In this document: positions 1 to 9,467 of the stretch, piece after piece
Position numbering within the stretch: position 1 is the first letter of the stretch
Layout of the letters: each line of letters opens with the position of its first letter
Origin: Burkholderia pyrrocinia
GTDB taxonomy: Bacteria > Pseudomonadota > Gammaproteobacteria > Burkholderiales > Burkholderiaceae
DNA: 64,000 nt
Reading direction: 5' to 3'
Assembly: GCF_022809715.1 (NCBI RefSeq)
Contig: NZ_CP094459.1
Location: 1,612,001 to 1,676,000 of the forward strand
The notes under the pieces: generated by a model
The model's input: only the letters and a program-made list of their open reading frames with translations
What the model was told of the DNA's origin: nothing
The model's database searches: none
Translations under genes and position numbers: made by a program

Positions 1-16
1 CAGCGCCGACCGCCTC

Positions 17-1747
17 ATGACGATCGCCCCGATCCGCCCCGATGCCGGCCCGCAGCATGCCGACCATTTTTCAGCGCTCGACGCGGCCTCGCCGCCGCCC
101 GCGCGGCGCATCGGCCTCGATGCACTGGCCGGCCTGTCGATCGCGGGCCTGCTGATTCCCGAGGCGGTCGCGTATGCCGGGCTGGCCAACCTGCCGCCGC
201 AGGCCGGTCTCATCGCGCTGCTGGCGGGGCTCGTCATCTATGCGCTCACGGGCAGCAGCCGCTTCGCGATCGTGTCGTCGACGTCGTCTTCGGCTGCCGT
301 GCTCGCGGCGACCGTGCTCGCGGAATCGGGGATGGCGCTTGCCGAACAGCTCGCGCTGGCGGCGGCGCTGGTCGCGATGACGGGCGTGCTGTTCATCCTG
401 GCGGGCGCCGCGCGGCTCGGCGGCATGTCGGACTTCGTCGCGCGGCCCGTGCTGCGCGGCTTCACGTTCGGGCTCGCACTGACGATCGTCATCAAGCAGT
501 TGCCGAAGATTCTCGCGATTTCCGTGCAGCACAGCGATGCGCCGCATGTCACGCTCGACCTGATCACCGGCGCGCCGCATGCGAACCTCGCGAGTGCCGT
601 GCTCGGCGCAACCGCGCTGGCGCTGCTGTTCGTGCTCGGGCGCCGCTCGCGCGTGCCCGCGACGCTCGTCGTGATCGTGCTGTCAATCGCGGTCGGCTAT
701 GCGATCGACTGGCAGCGATACGGGATCGCGATCGTCGGCCACATCGATTTCCGGCACATCGAATTCGGCCTGCCACAGCTCGACCGCAACGCGTGGATGC
801 AGACGGTCGAGCTCGCGTTCGCGCTGATGCTGATCCTGTACGCGGAGTCGTACGGATCGATCCGAAACTTCGCGCTGAAGCATGGCGACAGCGTGTCGCC
901 GAACCGCGACCTCGTCGCGCTCGGCTGCGCGAACCTCGTGTCGGGCCTGCTGCACGGGATGCCGGTCGGCGCCGGCTATTCGGCGACGTCGGCGAACGAA
1001 GCGGCCGGCGCGCAGTCGCGCTTCGCCGGCCTGTGGGCAGCCGGCGTGGTCGCGCTGATCGTCTGGCTGCTGCTGCCGCAACTCGCGCGCACGCCGGAGC
1101 CCGTGCTTGCGGCGATCGTGATCTTCGCGGTCAGCCACTCGCTGCATCCGACCGTATTCCGGCCATACTGGGACTGGCATCGCGACCGGCTCGTCGTGAT
1201 CGCGGCGTTGCTTGCGGTGCTCGTGCTCGGCGTGCTGCACGGGCTGCTGGCGGCCATCGGCGTGAGCCTGCTGCTGACGCTGCGCAAGCTGTCCGAGCCG
1301 AACGTCAGCGTGCTCGGCCGGCTGCGCGACAGCCATGACTTCGTCGACGTCGCGAGCCATGCCGACGCGAAGCCGGTGCCGGGCGTGCTGATCGTGCGGC
1401 CCGAGGCGCAGCTGTTCTTCGCGAACGCGGACCGGATGCTGAATCGCGTGCGCGCGCTGATGAAGGCCGCGCCGGACACGCATGCCGTGATGCTGAGCCT
1501 CGAGGAAACGCCGGATGTCGACGGCACGACGATCGAATCGTTGCGCACGTTCGCGGCCGAATGCACGGCACGCGGGCTGCGGCTCGCGATCGTGAGGCTC
1601 AAGATGCATGCGCTGCATGCATTGCGCCGCGCGGCCGACGATACGCTGCATGAGGATGCGATGTCCGAACTGAGCGTCGACGAAAGTCTTCAACTGCTGC
1701 AGGCCGGTATGCCGCCGGACGACGGCGACGGAACGACCGCCGCGTGA
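17..1747 (+). CDS. SulP family inorganic anion transporter with STAS domain
   Basis: 576 aa inner-membrane protein. Residues ~30-420 form the SulP transport domain: many hydrophobic helices, the early PEAVAYAGLANLPPQAG motif and a Ser/Thr-rich STSSSAAVLAATVL segment typical of the family. Residues ~445-555 are a cytosolic STAS domain (begins around PGVLIVRPEAQLFFANADR). Family members move sulfate, bicarbonate or dicarboxylates by proton or sodium coupling; the substrate cannot be told from sequence. Full length for the family. It stands alone on the plus strand, convergent with the sugar kinase gene, whose stop lies 22 bp beyond its own. Confidence 0.9.
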   Translation: MTIAPIRPDAGPQHADHFSALDAASPPPARRIGLDALAGLSIAGLLIPEAVAYAGLANLPPQAGLIALLAGLVIYALTGSSRFAIVSSTSSSAAVLAATVLAESGMALAEQLALAAALVAMTGVLFILAGAARLGGMSDFVARPVLRGFTFGLALTIVIKQLPKILAISVQHSDAPHVTLDLITGAPHANLASAVLGATALALLFVLGRRSRVPATLVVIVLSIAVGYAIDWQRYGIAIVGHIDFRHIEFGLPQLDRNAWMQTVELAFALMLILYAESYGSIRNFALKHGDSVSPNRDLVALGCANLVSGLLHGMPVGAGYSATSANEAAGAQSRFAGLWAAGVVALIVWLLLPQLARTPEPVLAAIVIFAVSHSLHPTVFRPYWDWHRDRLVVIAALLAVLVLGVLHGLLAAIGVSLLLTLRKLSEPNVSVLGRLRDSHDFVDVASHADAKPVPGVLIVRPEAQLFFANADRMLNRVRALMKAAPDTHAVMLSLEETPDVDGTTIESLRTFAAECTARGLRLAIVRLKMHALHALRRAADDTLHEDAMSELSVDESLQLLQAGMPPDDGDGTTAA

Positions 1748-1769
1748 CGAGGCGGTGCGGCGGCGCGGT

Positions 1770-2705
1770 CTATTGCGAAAGCACGGCGTCGGCAGCGCGA
1801 TCGATCATATCGGCCACTTCCGCGGCCGTCGGCGCATAGGCGCCTGCGTGAGCGCAGGCGACCGCCGCGCACGCGGCCGCGTAACGCAGATGCTCGGCGG
1901 GCGATGCATCGGGCCGTGCAAGCTGGCTCGCGAGCCAGCCGCCGATGCTGGCGTCGCCGCAGCCGACCGTGTCGGCGACGTCGGTCGGGAACGCGGGCTG
2001 GAACAGCACGGTGTCGCGATGCAGGAGCTGCATGCCGGATGCGCCGCGCGTGACGAGCGTCGTCGCGTCGGGCGACCACGCGCGCAGTTGCGCGAGTGCG
2101 GCCGTTTCGTCGAGTTCGGGAAACAGCCCGTGAAGATCCTCGTCGGACACCTTGATCCAGTCGGCGAGCGCGACCAGCCGGCGCAGCGTGTCGCGATACG
2201 ACGGCGCGGCCATCGGCGCACGGTAGTTCGGATCGAACGAGATTCGCTTGCCGGCCGCGCGCGCGGCCTGCGCCACCTCGATCAGGCGTGACGCGAGCGG
2301 CTCGCGCACGACGCCGAGCGAGCCGATGTGCACGATCTCGGCCGTGTCGAGTGCGCCGGCGGGCAGGTCCGCCGGATCGAATGCGAGATCGGCGCTGTTC
2401 TCGCCGATGAAGAAATAGTGGGGCGGCTGCTTCGATACGACCATCGCGAGCAGCGGCGCGCGGTCGACCTGCCGGATGAAACGCATGTCGAGCCCCGCGT
2501 CGGCGCTCTTGCGCATCAGTTCGTCGCCGAAGATGTCGCGGCTGACCGTGCCGGCAAAGGCCGTCGGCGCGCCGAGTCGCGCGCCGACGCGCGCAACGTT
2601 CCAGCATGAGCCGCCGGCGACGCTGTGCCAGCGCTGTGCGTCGTCGCGGATGAAATCGGTCAGCGCTTCGCCGAATACGATCAGGCGGGGGAACGTCGTC
2701 GTCAT
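1770..2705 (-). CDS. PfkB-family carbohydrate kinase (fructokinase/ribokinase-like)
   Basis: 311 aa cytosolic sugar kinase, last gene of the leftward sugar operon. The N-terminus (IVFGEALTDFIRD) and the C-terminal PfkB signature DTVGCGDASIGG are clear; the Asp of GCGD is the expected catalytic base. The signature has Cys where most members have Ala (GAGD). Length fits fructokinases. As it follows a CUT2 importer, the likely job is phosphorylating the imported sugar. Fructose is favoured by the fructokinase-like N-terminus and by similarity in layout to rhizobial frc operons, but ribose or another sugar is possible. Confidence 0.87.
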   Translation of the reverse strand: MTTTFPRLIVFGEALTDFIRDDAQRWHSVAGGSCWNVARVGARLGAPTAFAGTVSRDIFGDELMRKSADAGLDMRFIRQVDRAPLLAMVVSKQPPHYFFIGENSADLAFDPADLPAGALDTAEIVHIGSLGVVREPLASRLIEVAQAARAAGKRISFDPNYRAPMAAPSYRDTLRRLVALADWIKVSDEDLHGLFPELDETAALAQLRAWSPDATTLVTRGASGMQLLHRDTVLFQPAFPTDVADTVGCGDASIGGWLASQLARPDASPAEHLRYAAACAAVACAHAGAYAPTAAEVADMIDRAADAVLSQ

Positions 2706-2816
2706 GTTGATGCCCGGTGGCCGGGCCGTGCAGCGGTTGATGCGAGCGGGCGGCGCCGGCCGTCGCGCGCGGCGACGTGGCCCGGCTCCGCCCGGTTCAG
2801 TGGACGGGAGGCGCGA

Positions 2817-3761
2817 TCAGCGCGGGGAGCTCCAGCCCTTGTAGGTCTTCACGTTGTCGCGCGTGATGAGCGTCGGCTCGATCAGGATCATCGGATTGGC
2901 CGGCTTCTGGCCGTTCATGATCCCGTAGCCGACGTTGACGGCCTGCTGCGCCATCGCCCACGGGTCCTGGCTCGACGACGCCTGCACGAGCGTGTTGGAC
3001 TTGAGCGCCACCTCGATATCGGGTGCGCCGTCGACCGACGTGATCACGATGCCCGGACGGTTCAGCTGCTTCGCGGCGAGATCGCTGCCGATCGCCTGCG
3101 GGTCGTTGATCGTGAACACCGCATCGAGCTTCGGAAAGCGCGTCAGGTAGCCCTGCATCGCGTTCATCCCGCCTTCGCGCGAGCCCTTGCCGTCCTGGTC
3201 GCTCGACAGCAACTTGATGCCCGCGTTTTTCGCGAGCACGGTCTTGCAGCCGTTGACGCGATCGATCACGGCCGACACCTGCGGGCCGTTCTCGATGATC
3301 ACGTTGCCCTTGCCGTTGAGTTTCTTCGCGATGTAGTCGCACGCGAGCTCGCCGGCCTTCACGTTGTTGGTCTGCACGGTCGCATTCGCGCCGGCCGCCG
3401 CGACGTCGACCGCGACGACGGTGATACCGGCCGCCTGCGCCTTCTTCACCGCCGGCTCGATCGCCTTCGGATCGGTCGCGTTGAGCAGGATCATGTCGAC
3501 GTGCGCGGAGATGAAGTTGTCGATCTGCGTGAACTGCTTGTTCAGGTCGTAGTCGGCCGACACGGCCGTGACTTTCGCGTTCGGGTTGAGCTGCTTGGCG
3601 CGCGCTTCGGCGCCCTTGACGATCGTGACGAAGTACGGGTTGCCGAGCGACCCGACCGTGATGCCGATCGATTTGAGCGGCTTGTCGGCCGCGTGCGCGA
3701 CGGAAGCGCCGAATGCGAGTGCGCAGGCGACGGCGGTCAGGGCGGCTTTGTGCTTGAACAT
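2817..3761 (-). CDS. CUT2 sugar ABC transporter, periplasmic binding protein (RbsB/FrcB type)
   Basis: 314 aa. Residues 1-25 are a Sec signal peptide ending ASVAHA-A. The mature part is a periplasmic-binding-protein-like fold of the ribose class: GITVGSLGNPYFVTIVKGAE at the N-terminus, NATDPKAIEPAVKKA, and VFTINDPQAIG in the second lobe. It delivers a monosaccharide to the permease encoded just upstream (3846-4883). A GGAGA ribosome binding site lies ~10 nt before the ATG. Substrate not provable from sequence; ribose or fructose are the best guesses. Confidence 0.88.
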   Translation of the reverse strand: MFKHKAALTAVACALAFGASVAHAADKPLKSIGITVGSLGNPYFVTIVKGAEARAKQLNPNAKVTAVSADYDLNKQFTQIDNFISAHVDMILLNATDPKAIEPAVKKAQAAGITVVAVDVAAAGANATVQTNNVKAGELACDYIAKKLNGKGNVIIENGPQVSAVIDRVNGCKTVLAKNAGIKLLSSDQDGKGSREGGMNAMQGYLTRFPKLDAVFTINDPQAIGSDLAAKQLNRPGIVITSVDGAPDIEVALKSNTLVQASSSQDPWAMAQQAVNVGYGIMNGQKPANPMILIEPTLITRDNVKTYKGWSSPR

Positions 3762-3845
3762 GTCGTTGTGTCTCCGTGAGGTTGGTTGGTAGACGGGCGC
3801 AGGCGTGCCTGCCTGCGCCGCAAGGTTGAATGGACGGGAACGGTG

Positions 3846-4883
3846 TCAGGTGCGCGCCGAATCGCGCTGGCGGTAGCGATCGAGCGCGACGGCGCCGATG
3901 ATCACGAGCCCCTTGATGATGTACTGCCAGATGTCGGACACGCCGAGCAGCACGAGTCCGTTCGTCAGTACCGCGATGATCAGTGCGCCGATCAGCGTGC
4001 CGACGATCGAGCCGACGCCGCCGACGAAGCTCGTGCCGCCGAGGATCACCGCGGCGATCGCGTCGAGTTCGTAGGACTGGCCGAGCTGCAGGCCGTTGGC
4101 CGCATAGAGCCGCGCGGCCGACATCACCGCGCCGAGGCCCGCGAGCAGCCCCGACGCCGCATACACGAACATCTGGATCGCCCGCACGTTGATGCCCGAC
4201 AGGCGTGCGGCTTCCGGATTGCCGCCGACCGAATAGATCCGCATCCCGAGCACCGTGCGGCGCAGGATGAACCACGAGATCGCGATCACCGCGCACGCGA
4301 TCACGACGAGCCACGGCACACCGAGGATCGTGCCGTTGCCGATGAACGCGAACGGCAGCTGCGGATTGAACACGGTGGTGTCGTTGCCGATCAGGCGCGC
4401 GACGCCGCGCACGGCCGTCATCGCACCGAGCGTGACGATGAACGGCGGCAGGCGCAGGAACGAGATCAGCCCGCCGTTGATCGCGCCGAACACGAGGCCG
4501 ACGACGAGCGCGAAGGGCACGCCGAGCCAGCCCCAGCCGGGAATGGTCGACGCGATCAGCGCGGCGACGGCCGCGGCGGCGAGCACCGAGCCGACCGACA
4601 GGTCGATGCCGCCCGTCAGGATCACGAAGGTCATGCCGGCGGCGAGCACGATGTTGATCGACGCCTGCTGCGTGACGATCGACAGGTTCTGCAGCGTGAA
4701 GAAGCCGTCGGTCAGGAAGCCGAAGCCGACGCACAGGACCAGCAGCACCGGCAGCATGCCGGCGGTGCGTATCAGCGACTGCATGCGTGCGCGATGATCG
4801 GCGGTGCGCAACTGGGGAGTACGATCGCCCACCGGATGGGCCGTCGCGGAAGCGAGGTTCCGCTGCTTGGTCGGGTTGATCAT
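3846..4883 (-). CDS. CUT2 sugar ABC transporter permease (RbsC-like)
   Basis: 345 aa polytopic inner-membrane protein, about 8-10 hydrophobic segments. Family hallmarks are ILTGGIDLSVGSVLAA and the GQSYELDAIAAVILGGTSFVGGVG loop that contacts the ATPase. The long polar N-terminus (~35 residues) before the first helix is usual for Burkholderia members. It lies between the ATPase gene (upstream, 42 bp gap) and the binding-protein gene, in one leftward operon. Confidence 0.9.
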   Translation of the reverse strand: MINPTKQRNLASATAHPVGDRTPQLRTADHRARMQSLIRTAGMLPVLLVLCVGFGFLTDGFFTLQNLSIVTQQASINIVLAAGMTFVILTGGIDLSVGSVLAAAAVAALIASTIPGWGWLGVPFALVVGLVFGAINGGLISFLRLPPFIVTLGAMTAVRGVARLIGNDTTVFNPQLPFAFIGNGTILGVPWLVVIACAVIAISWFILRRTVLGMRIYSVGGNPEAARLSGINVRAIQMFVYAASGLLAGLGAVMSAARLYAANGLQLGQSYELDAIAAVILGGTSFVGGVGSIVGTLIGALIIAVLTNGLVLLGVSDIWQYIIKGLVIIGAVALDRYRQRDSART

Positions 4884-4925
4884 TTCGGTAACCTGAATTG
4901 TAAGAGTCGAATGAAAGAGCGCGGC

Positions 4926-6479
4926 TCAGTGCGCGTCGGCGAGTTCGGCCTGGGAGCCGGTCGCGAGCGCGATGATGGCTTCCTGCGTGATGGGCGTGTG
5001 CGTGTGGCCGCCGAGTTCGCCCGCGATCTCGCCTTCGCGCATCACGAGCACGCGGTCGGCGACGCCGATGATTTCCGGCAGCTCGCTCGAGATCACGATC
5101 ACGCCCACGCCGGCACGGGCCAGTTCGTTGATGATCCGGTAGATCTCGGATTTCGCGCCGATGTCGACGCCGCGCGTCGGTTCGTCGAGGATCAGTACGC
5201 GCGGTTTCGTCTCCAGCAGGCGCGACAGCAGCACCTTCTGCTGGTTGCCGCCCGACAGCGCGCCGACGTTGACGTTCGCGTGGGGTACGCGGATCGACAG
5301 CGAGGAAATCGCGTCGCGCGCGCGTTCGGCGCCGCGTGCGAGGTCGAGCGCGCCGAGCCGTGCATCGCGGTTGCAGACGGAAATGTTGATGTTGTCGCGC
5401 ACGCTCATGTCGAGGAACAGGCCCTGGCGCTTGCGGTCTTCGGTCAGGTAGACGAGGCCCGCGTCGATCGCGTCGCGCGGCGAGTGCGCGCCGAACGTGC
5501 GATCGCCCAGTTTCACGTCGCCGCGCACGCGCGGTTCGGCGCCGAAGATCAGCCGCGCGAGTTCGGTGCGGCCCGCGCCGACGAGCCCGGCGATGCCGAG
5601 CACCTCGCCGGCATGCAGGTCGAGGCTGCAGCCGCGCACGCGTGCGCCGTCGGCGATGTCGCGTACCGACAGCAGCAGGTGGCCGGGGTCGTACGGCGCG
5701 TGTTCCTTCTTGTAGAAGCCGGAGATGTCGCGGCCGACCATCATCGCGACGAGACGCTCGGCCGACAGCGATTCGCGTTCGAGCGTGCCGACGTATGCGC
5801 CGTCGCGCAGCACCGACACGCGGTCGGACAGTTCGTAGATCTCCGCCATCCGGTGGCTGATGTAGATGATCGCGAGACCTTCCTCGCGCAACTGGCGGAT
5901 CAGGCGGAACAGGTGCTCGGTTTCGCGCGACGACAGCGGCGTCGTCGGCTCGTCCATCACCAGGATGCGTGCGCGGGTGTGCACGGCGCGCGCGATCTCG
6001 ACGAGCTGCTGTTCGGCGATCGACAGCGTGTCGACGAGCGTTTCGGGGCCGAACGATGCGCCGAGGCGCGCGAGCACGTCCTGGCAGCCGCGCGCCATCG
6101 CCGCGCGGTCGATCGTGCCCCAGCGCCGGTTGCCTCGCCGCAGTTCGCGGCCGACGTAGATGTTTTCCGCGACGGTCAGGTTCGGCGACAGGCACAGCTC
6201 CTGGTAGATCACCGCGACGCCCGCATCGCGCGCGGCGAGCGGCCCGTCGATGTCGATGCGTTCGCCGTCGATCAGGATCTCGCCGCCGGCGTCGGCGCGG
6301 TATGCGCCCGACAGGATCTTCATCAGCGTCGATTTACCGGCGCCGTTCTCGCCCATCAGCGAGTGGATCTCGCCCGGATAGACGGTCAGGCTGACATTGT
6401 CCAGCGCGCGCACGGCCGGGAACGTCTTGCTGATCCGGCGCATTTCGAGCAGCGGGCGGGGCGACTCAGACCGCGACAT
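4926..6479 (-). CDS. CUT2 sugar ABC transporter, duplicated ATPase (RbsA-like)
   Basis: 517 aa with two ABC domains. First half: Walker [19 protein letters not shown], signature-like [14 protein letters not shown], Walker [14 protein letters not shown]. Second half: degenerate Walker [18 protein letters not shown], signature [15 protein letters not shown], Walker [16 protein letters not shown]. This asymmetric pair is the RbsA pattern. The frame is open ~160 nt further upstream, but [13 protein letters not shown] at 6479 is the sensible start, because the upstream part overlaps the regulator gene and lacks ABC features. The start overlaps the end of the regulator gene by 14 bp, so the two are probably translationally coupled. 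Confidence 0.9.
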   Translation of the reverse strand: MSRSESPRPLLEMRRISKTFPAVRALDNVSLTVYPGEIHSLMGENGAGKSTLMKILSGAYRADAGGEILIDGERIDIDGPLAARDAGVAVIYQELCLSPNLTVAENIYVGRELRRGNRRWGTIDRAAMARGCQDVLARLGASFGPETLVDTLSIAEQQLVEIARAVHTRARILVMDEPTTPLSSRETEHLFRLIRQLREEGLAIIYISHRMAEIYELSDRVSVLRDGAYVGTLERESLSAERLVAMMVGRDISGFYKKEHAPYDPGHLLLSVRDIADGARVRGCSLDLHAGEVLGIAGLVGAGRTELARLIFGAEPRVRGDVKLGDRTFGAHSPRDAIDAGLVYLTEDRKRQGLFLDMSVRDNINISVCNRDARLGALDLARGAERARDAISSLSIRVPHANVNVGALSGGNQQKVLLSRLLETKPRVLILDEPTRGVDIGAKSEIYRIINELARAGVGVIVISSELPEIIGVADRVLVMREGEIAGELGGHTHTPITQEAIIALATGSQAELADAH

Positions 6480-7713
6480 GGTTGACCTCCTGCGAGTCGG
6501 TGCGGGCGCCCTTGAGGATGCCGGCCCGCGGGGAAAAGTTGAAGAACATCGGTAGCGTGGCCGCGCCGATCGCGCCGGCGTCGGCGCCGAACGTGCCGCG
6601 CACGAGCGTCGGCGTGCCGCGCGCTTCGGGCGCGGTGGCAACCAGTGCCGAGCGCAGGCGCGTCGTGACCGCGTCGAGCAGGCCCGCGTCGGTATCGGCG
6701 TCGATCACGACTACCGGCGCATCGATCACGCACAGCACCGCGCGCAATGCCGGCGCGAGCGCGTCGACGCAGTCGTCGATCCATTCGTCGACGGCCGCCA
6801 GGCCGCGGGCAATGCAGGCTTCGAGGTCGGCGCGGTTCTCGACCGTCTCGCCGTGATGGCGCAGATGTCGTACAAGCGCGTGCAGCGAGGCGCGCGCGAG
6901 AAGGATGTCCCACGGGCCGCGCGGCGGTGGCGCGGATACCAGCCGGCTCGGCGGCACGGGAATTACGGCGATGTCGCCTGCATTGCCGGTCACACCGCGC
7001 AGGCAATCGCCGTCGATCGCGATGCCGCCGCCGATCGCCGGCCCGATGAACAGGTAGACGAAGTCGTCGCACTGCCGGCCGTATCCGTAGAACAGCTCGG
7101 CGATCGCGGCCGCGTTGCCGTCGTTTTCGCCGAACACGGGCAGCGACAGCGCGCGACCGAGGTCGCTCGCGAAATCGACGTCTTCCCATGCGCGGAACGT
7201 ATCGGGCGCGAGGCCGAGTTCGCGCATCCAAGCGCCGAGGTTGTAAGGCTGTGCGACGCCGACGCCGGTCAGGCGGGCGCGTTCGTGGTCGGGGAGCAGG
7301 GCCTGCATCGCGTCGATGTCGTGACGCACGATCTCGAGCACGTCGGCGGGAGGAGGCAGCAGCGTGTCGTGCGAGCGGCGGCCGAGCACGTCGCCTGCGA
7401 AGTTGACGAGCGCGGTTTCGATGCGCATCCGGTCGAGATGGACGCCGATGCCGAATGCACCGCGCGGGTCGAGGCGGATCAACGACGCCGGCTGGCCGCG
7501 CTGGCCTTCGGTACGGCCCGCGAATTCGATCAGCTTCGCATCGGCGAGCGATGCGATGATGCTGCCGACCGCCGTGCCCGTCATGCTCGCGAGACGCGCA
7601 AGGTCGGCCTTCGACGCGCTGCCTGCGCGGCGCAGCGTCTTCAGCAGCAGGCGCTCGTTGTAACGGCGCACGTTGGCCGAATTACTTCCCTGGCCGATGT
7701 GCGGGCTTCTCAT
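6466..7713 (-). CDS. ROK family transcriptional regulator of the sugar operon
   Basis: 415 aa. Residues ~15-75 are a winged helix-turn-helix ([20 protein letters not shown], then [16 protein letters not shown]). The rest is a ROK sugar-kinase-like fold, with [18 protein letters not shown] and [14 protein letters not shown] in place of the phosphate-binding and sugar-binding regions. The ATG at 7713 is preferred over the ATG at 7728 because AAGGAG lies 6 nt before it. It is first gene of the operon and overlaps the ATPase gene. Its likely operator is the 27-bp palindrome at 7750-7776, implying autoregulation with sugar as inducer (inference from Mlc/NagC/XylR relatives). Confidence 0.87.
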   Translation of the reverse strand: MRSPHIGQGSNSANVRRYNERLLLKTLRRAGSASKADLARLASMTGTAVGSIIASLADAKLIEFAGRTEGQRGQPASLIRLDPRGAFGIGVHLDRMRIETALVNFAGDVLGRRSHDTLLPPPADVLEIVRHDIDAMQALLPDHERARLTGVGVAQPYNLGAWMRELGLAPDTFRAWEDVDFASDLGRALSLPVFGENDGNAAAIAELFYGYGRQCDDFVYLFIGPAIGGGIAIDGDCLRGVTGNAGDIAVIPVPPSRLVSAPPPRGPWDILLARASLHALVRHLRHHGETVENRADLEACIARGLAAVDEWIDDCVDALAPALRAVLCVIDAPVVVIDADTDAGLLDAVTTRLRSALVATAPEARGTPTLVRGTFGADAGAIGAATLPMFFNFSPRAGILKGARTDSQEVNHVAV

Positions 7714-7749
7714 GGCGTCTCCTTCCATGTTGCGCCATGCGGCAGCGCA

Positions 7750-7776
7750 TTAAATAAATCACGTTGATTTATTTAA
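7750..7776. promoter_or_regulatory. perfect 12-bp inverted repeat, probable ROK operator
   Basis: Arm TTAAATAAATCA at 7750-7761, spacer CGT, and the exact reverse complement at 7765-7776. It lies 37 bp upstream of the ROK regulator start. AT-rich arms of the AAATAAA/TTTATTT type resemble Mlc/NagC-like ROK sites. Inference: operator for the whole leftward sugar operon. Confidence 0.7.
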
Positions 7777-8022
7777 CCGCGTGAGCGCCGTCATGTCAGC
7801 CTAGGGAAATCCCGGTTTTTGCCGTGGATGAGGGGTGGCGGGGTGGGTCTCGGGTAATGGGGATGGAGCGCGGAGCCGGGGGCGAAAACTTTGGAATTCG
7901 CGTGGCAGGCGCGTGTTCACTGCGGACGCGACGACGATTTGTCCGTCCGGAGGATGGTGAGACGGGGTTTGTCACACCATGCGGATCAACGTGGCGGTGT
8001 GAATGATGCGGGTCCGGAAATG

Positions 8023-8052
8023 AAAAAAGGCCGGCTAGAAGCCGACCTTTTC
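8023..8052 (-). terminator. Rho-independent terminator of tRNA-Leu copy 1
   Basis: Read on the minus strand: stem GGTCGGCT / AGCCGGCC (one G-T pair), 3-nt loop, then a run of T. It starts about 10 nt past the CCA end of the tRNA. The same unit recurs at 9232-9260 and 10732-10761. Confidence 0.85.
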
Positions 8053-8061
8053 AAAAACAGA

Positions 8062-8148
8062 TGGTGCCCAGGAGAGGACTCGAACCTCCACGATGTTGCC
8101 ACCGCTAGGACCTGAACCTAGTGCGTCTACCAATTCCGCCACCTGGGC
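8062..8148 (-). tRNA. tRNA-Leu (CAG), copy 1
   Basis: 87 nt on the minus strand including an encoded CCA. The acceptor arm GCCCAGG pairs with CCTGGGC, the anticodon loop is TTCAGGT (anticodon CAG), there is a long class II variable arm, and the T-arm contains TTCGAGTCC. It differs from copy 2 (9271-9357) at one base, in the variable arm. Confidence 0.96.
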
Positions 8149-8180
8149 ACGTTTCGCTTGCTGCGATGCGAAAGACCGCA

Positions 8181-8208
8181 ATTATAGCGTGCCCGAACGG
8201 CTTGTCAA
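8181..8208 (-). promoter_or_regulatory. sigma-70 promoter of tRNA-Leu copy 1
   Basis: On the minus strand, TTGACA (8203-8208) and TATAAT (8181-8186), both perfect consensus, with a 16-bp spacer. It sits 33 bp before the mature tRNA 5' end, with a G+C-rich stretch around the start region as expected for stable RNA genes. Confidence 0.85.
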
Positions 8209-8538
8209 CAGATTTTGAGCGGCTTTTGTGCGGGACGAGAAAGAGGGGCGTGCCGGATTCGCCGTGTCCGAGTGTCGCTGCCGGATCGATCCCGGTGCGA
8301 AGATTGCCGCCGGAGAGGAACGAGCGAATTTCCTGAACGCAGGTGCCAGTTTGTCGCCGGAGAAATTATCGTTGGTGCGTGCCTGTCGTGCCGCGCTGAC
8401 TCGCGAAGACAGGCAGCCGACGCCGCTCTATGCCGCTTTGTCGGCTCGCTTGGCGGCACCGCGCGCATTGTGTAGTCGGCTGCCGCAATGGGGTGCGCGA
8501 CACATGCAGGTGAAGATATTTGCATTACGATCATTTCT

Positions 8539-8555
8539 GTTACTATCGCAGTAAC
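8539..8555. promoter_or_regulatory. GTTACT-N5-AGTAAC inverted repeat upstream of the flavodoxin-like gene
   Basis: Perfect 6-bp arms with the 5-bp spacer ATCGC, 37 bp before the ATG at 8592. A promoter-like TTGCAT / TACTAT pair (15-bp spacer, so weak) overlaps it. Such sites resemble those of HxlR-type quinone or electrophile sensors that control similar reductases; no regulator gene is adjacent, so this is inference. Confidence 0.45.
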
Positions 8556-8591
8556 GTTTTTTGCGGAATTGTCCGCGACAAGGAGCTCCTC

Positions 8592-9155
8592 ATGCCTGAA
8601 ATCGCAGTGGTTTTTCATAGCGGCTACGGCCATGCGGCCGTCATTGCGGACGCAGTCGCTCGTGGTGTCGAGAAAGTCGACGGTGCGTCGGTCAAGCTGA
8701 TCCCTGTCGACGCGATCGACGAACACTGGGAGTACCTGGAGCGCGATGCCAAGGCGATCGTCTTTGGTTCGCCGACCTACATGGGCAGTGCGTCCGCGCA
8801 GTTCAAGGGCTTCATGGACGCATCGTCGAAGCATTGGGGCAAGTGGCGAGACAAGCTGGCGGCCGGCTTTACGGTGTCGGCTTCGCAAAGCGGCGACAAA
8901 CTGGCGACGCTGCAGCAGCTGGCTGTCTTCGCTGCCCAGCATCAGATGCTGTGGGTCAGCCTCGGGCTGATGCCCGGCAACAACAACAGCAAGGGTTCGG
9001 TCAACGATCTGAATCGGCTCGGGTCGTTCCTCGGTGCGATGGCGCAGGCGAATGCGGACGAGGGTGGTGATGCGATTCTCGAGAGCGATCGAAAGACGGC
9101 CGAAGTGCTGGGCGAGCGCGTCGCGATTGCCGCGAAACGCTGGAACGGTGCCTGA
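8592..9155 (+). CDS. flavodoxin-like NAD(P)H-dependent reductase (WrbA-like)
   Basis: 187 aa flavodoxin fold. The FMN-binding region begins VVFHSGYGHAAVIADAV, and the WrbA-like loop GSPTYMGSASAQFKGFMD is present, with the later GLMPGNNN segment. Enzymes of this family make two-electron reductions of quinones or FMN, protecting against redox cyclers. The frame is open upstream, but ATG 8592 is the start: AGGAGCTCCTC places a strong ribosome binding site directly before it. It lies between two tRNA-Leu genes, on the opposite strand. Confidence 0.87.
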   Translation: MPEIAVVFHSGYGHAAVIADAVARGVEKVDGASVKLIPVDAIDEHWEYLERDAKAIVFGSPTYMGSASAQFKGFMDASSKHWGKWRDKLAAGFTVSASQSGDKLATLQQLAVFAAQHQMLWVSLGLMPGNNNSKGSVNDLNRLGSFLGAMAQANADEGGDAILESDRKTAEVLGERVAIAAKRWNGA

Positions 9156-9231
9156 AATCGATGGCCGGGCGGCGCTGTCTCGATGGTCGTCCGGCTGATG
9201 GATGAGTGGCGCCGATGCGGGACCTGAAATG

Positions 9232-9260
9232 AAAAAAGGCCGGCTGGAAGCCGACCTTTT
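9232..9260 (-). terminator. Rho-independent terminator of tRNA-Leu copy 2
   Basis: Same stem-loop and T-run as at 8023-8052, on the minus strand, just past the CCA end of the second tRNA-Leu. Confidence 0.85.
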
Positions 9261-9270
9261 CAAAAACAGA

Positions 9271-9357
9271 TGGTGCCCAGGAGAGGACTCGAACCTCCAC
9301 GGTGTTGCCACCGCTAGGACCTGAACCTAGTGCGTCTACCAATTCCGCCACCTGGGC
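9271..9357 (-). tRNA. tRNA-Leu (CAG), copy 2
   Basis: 87 nt on the minus strand with encoded CCA. Same cloverleaf and anticodon CAG as copy 1, with a single base change in the variable arm. The conserved block includes the downstream terminator and the leader sequence up to the promoter, so a whole transcription unit was duplicated. Confidence 0.96.
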
Positions 9358-9388
9358 ACGTTTCGCTTGCTGCGATGCGAAGACCGCT

Positions 9389-9416
9389 ATTCTAGCGTGT
9401 CTTCGAAGACTGTCAA
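9389..9416 (-). promoter_or_regulatory. sigma-70 promoter of tRNA-Leu copy 2
   Basis: Minus strand TTGACA (9411-9416), 16-bp spacer, TAGAAT (9389-9394). Same geometry as the promoter of copy 1. Confidence 0.8.
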
Positions 9417-9467
9417 CACAATTTCATCCGAAGCGATAAAAATATTGCATCCTTGTGCGACGGCGTC

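Noticed and set aside
2797..6195. 1132-codon open frame on the minus strand, overlapping the sugar transporter genes
   Set aside because: Arg/Ala-rich shadow of three clear ABC transporter genes in another frame; no protein features.
3786..6485. 899-codon plus-strand open frame
   Set aside because: Antisense shadow of the permease and ATPase genes in GC-rich DNA.
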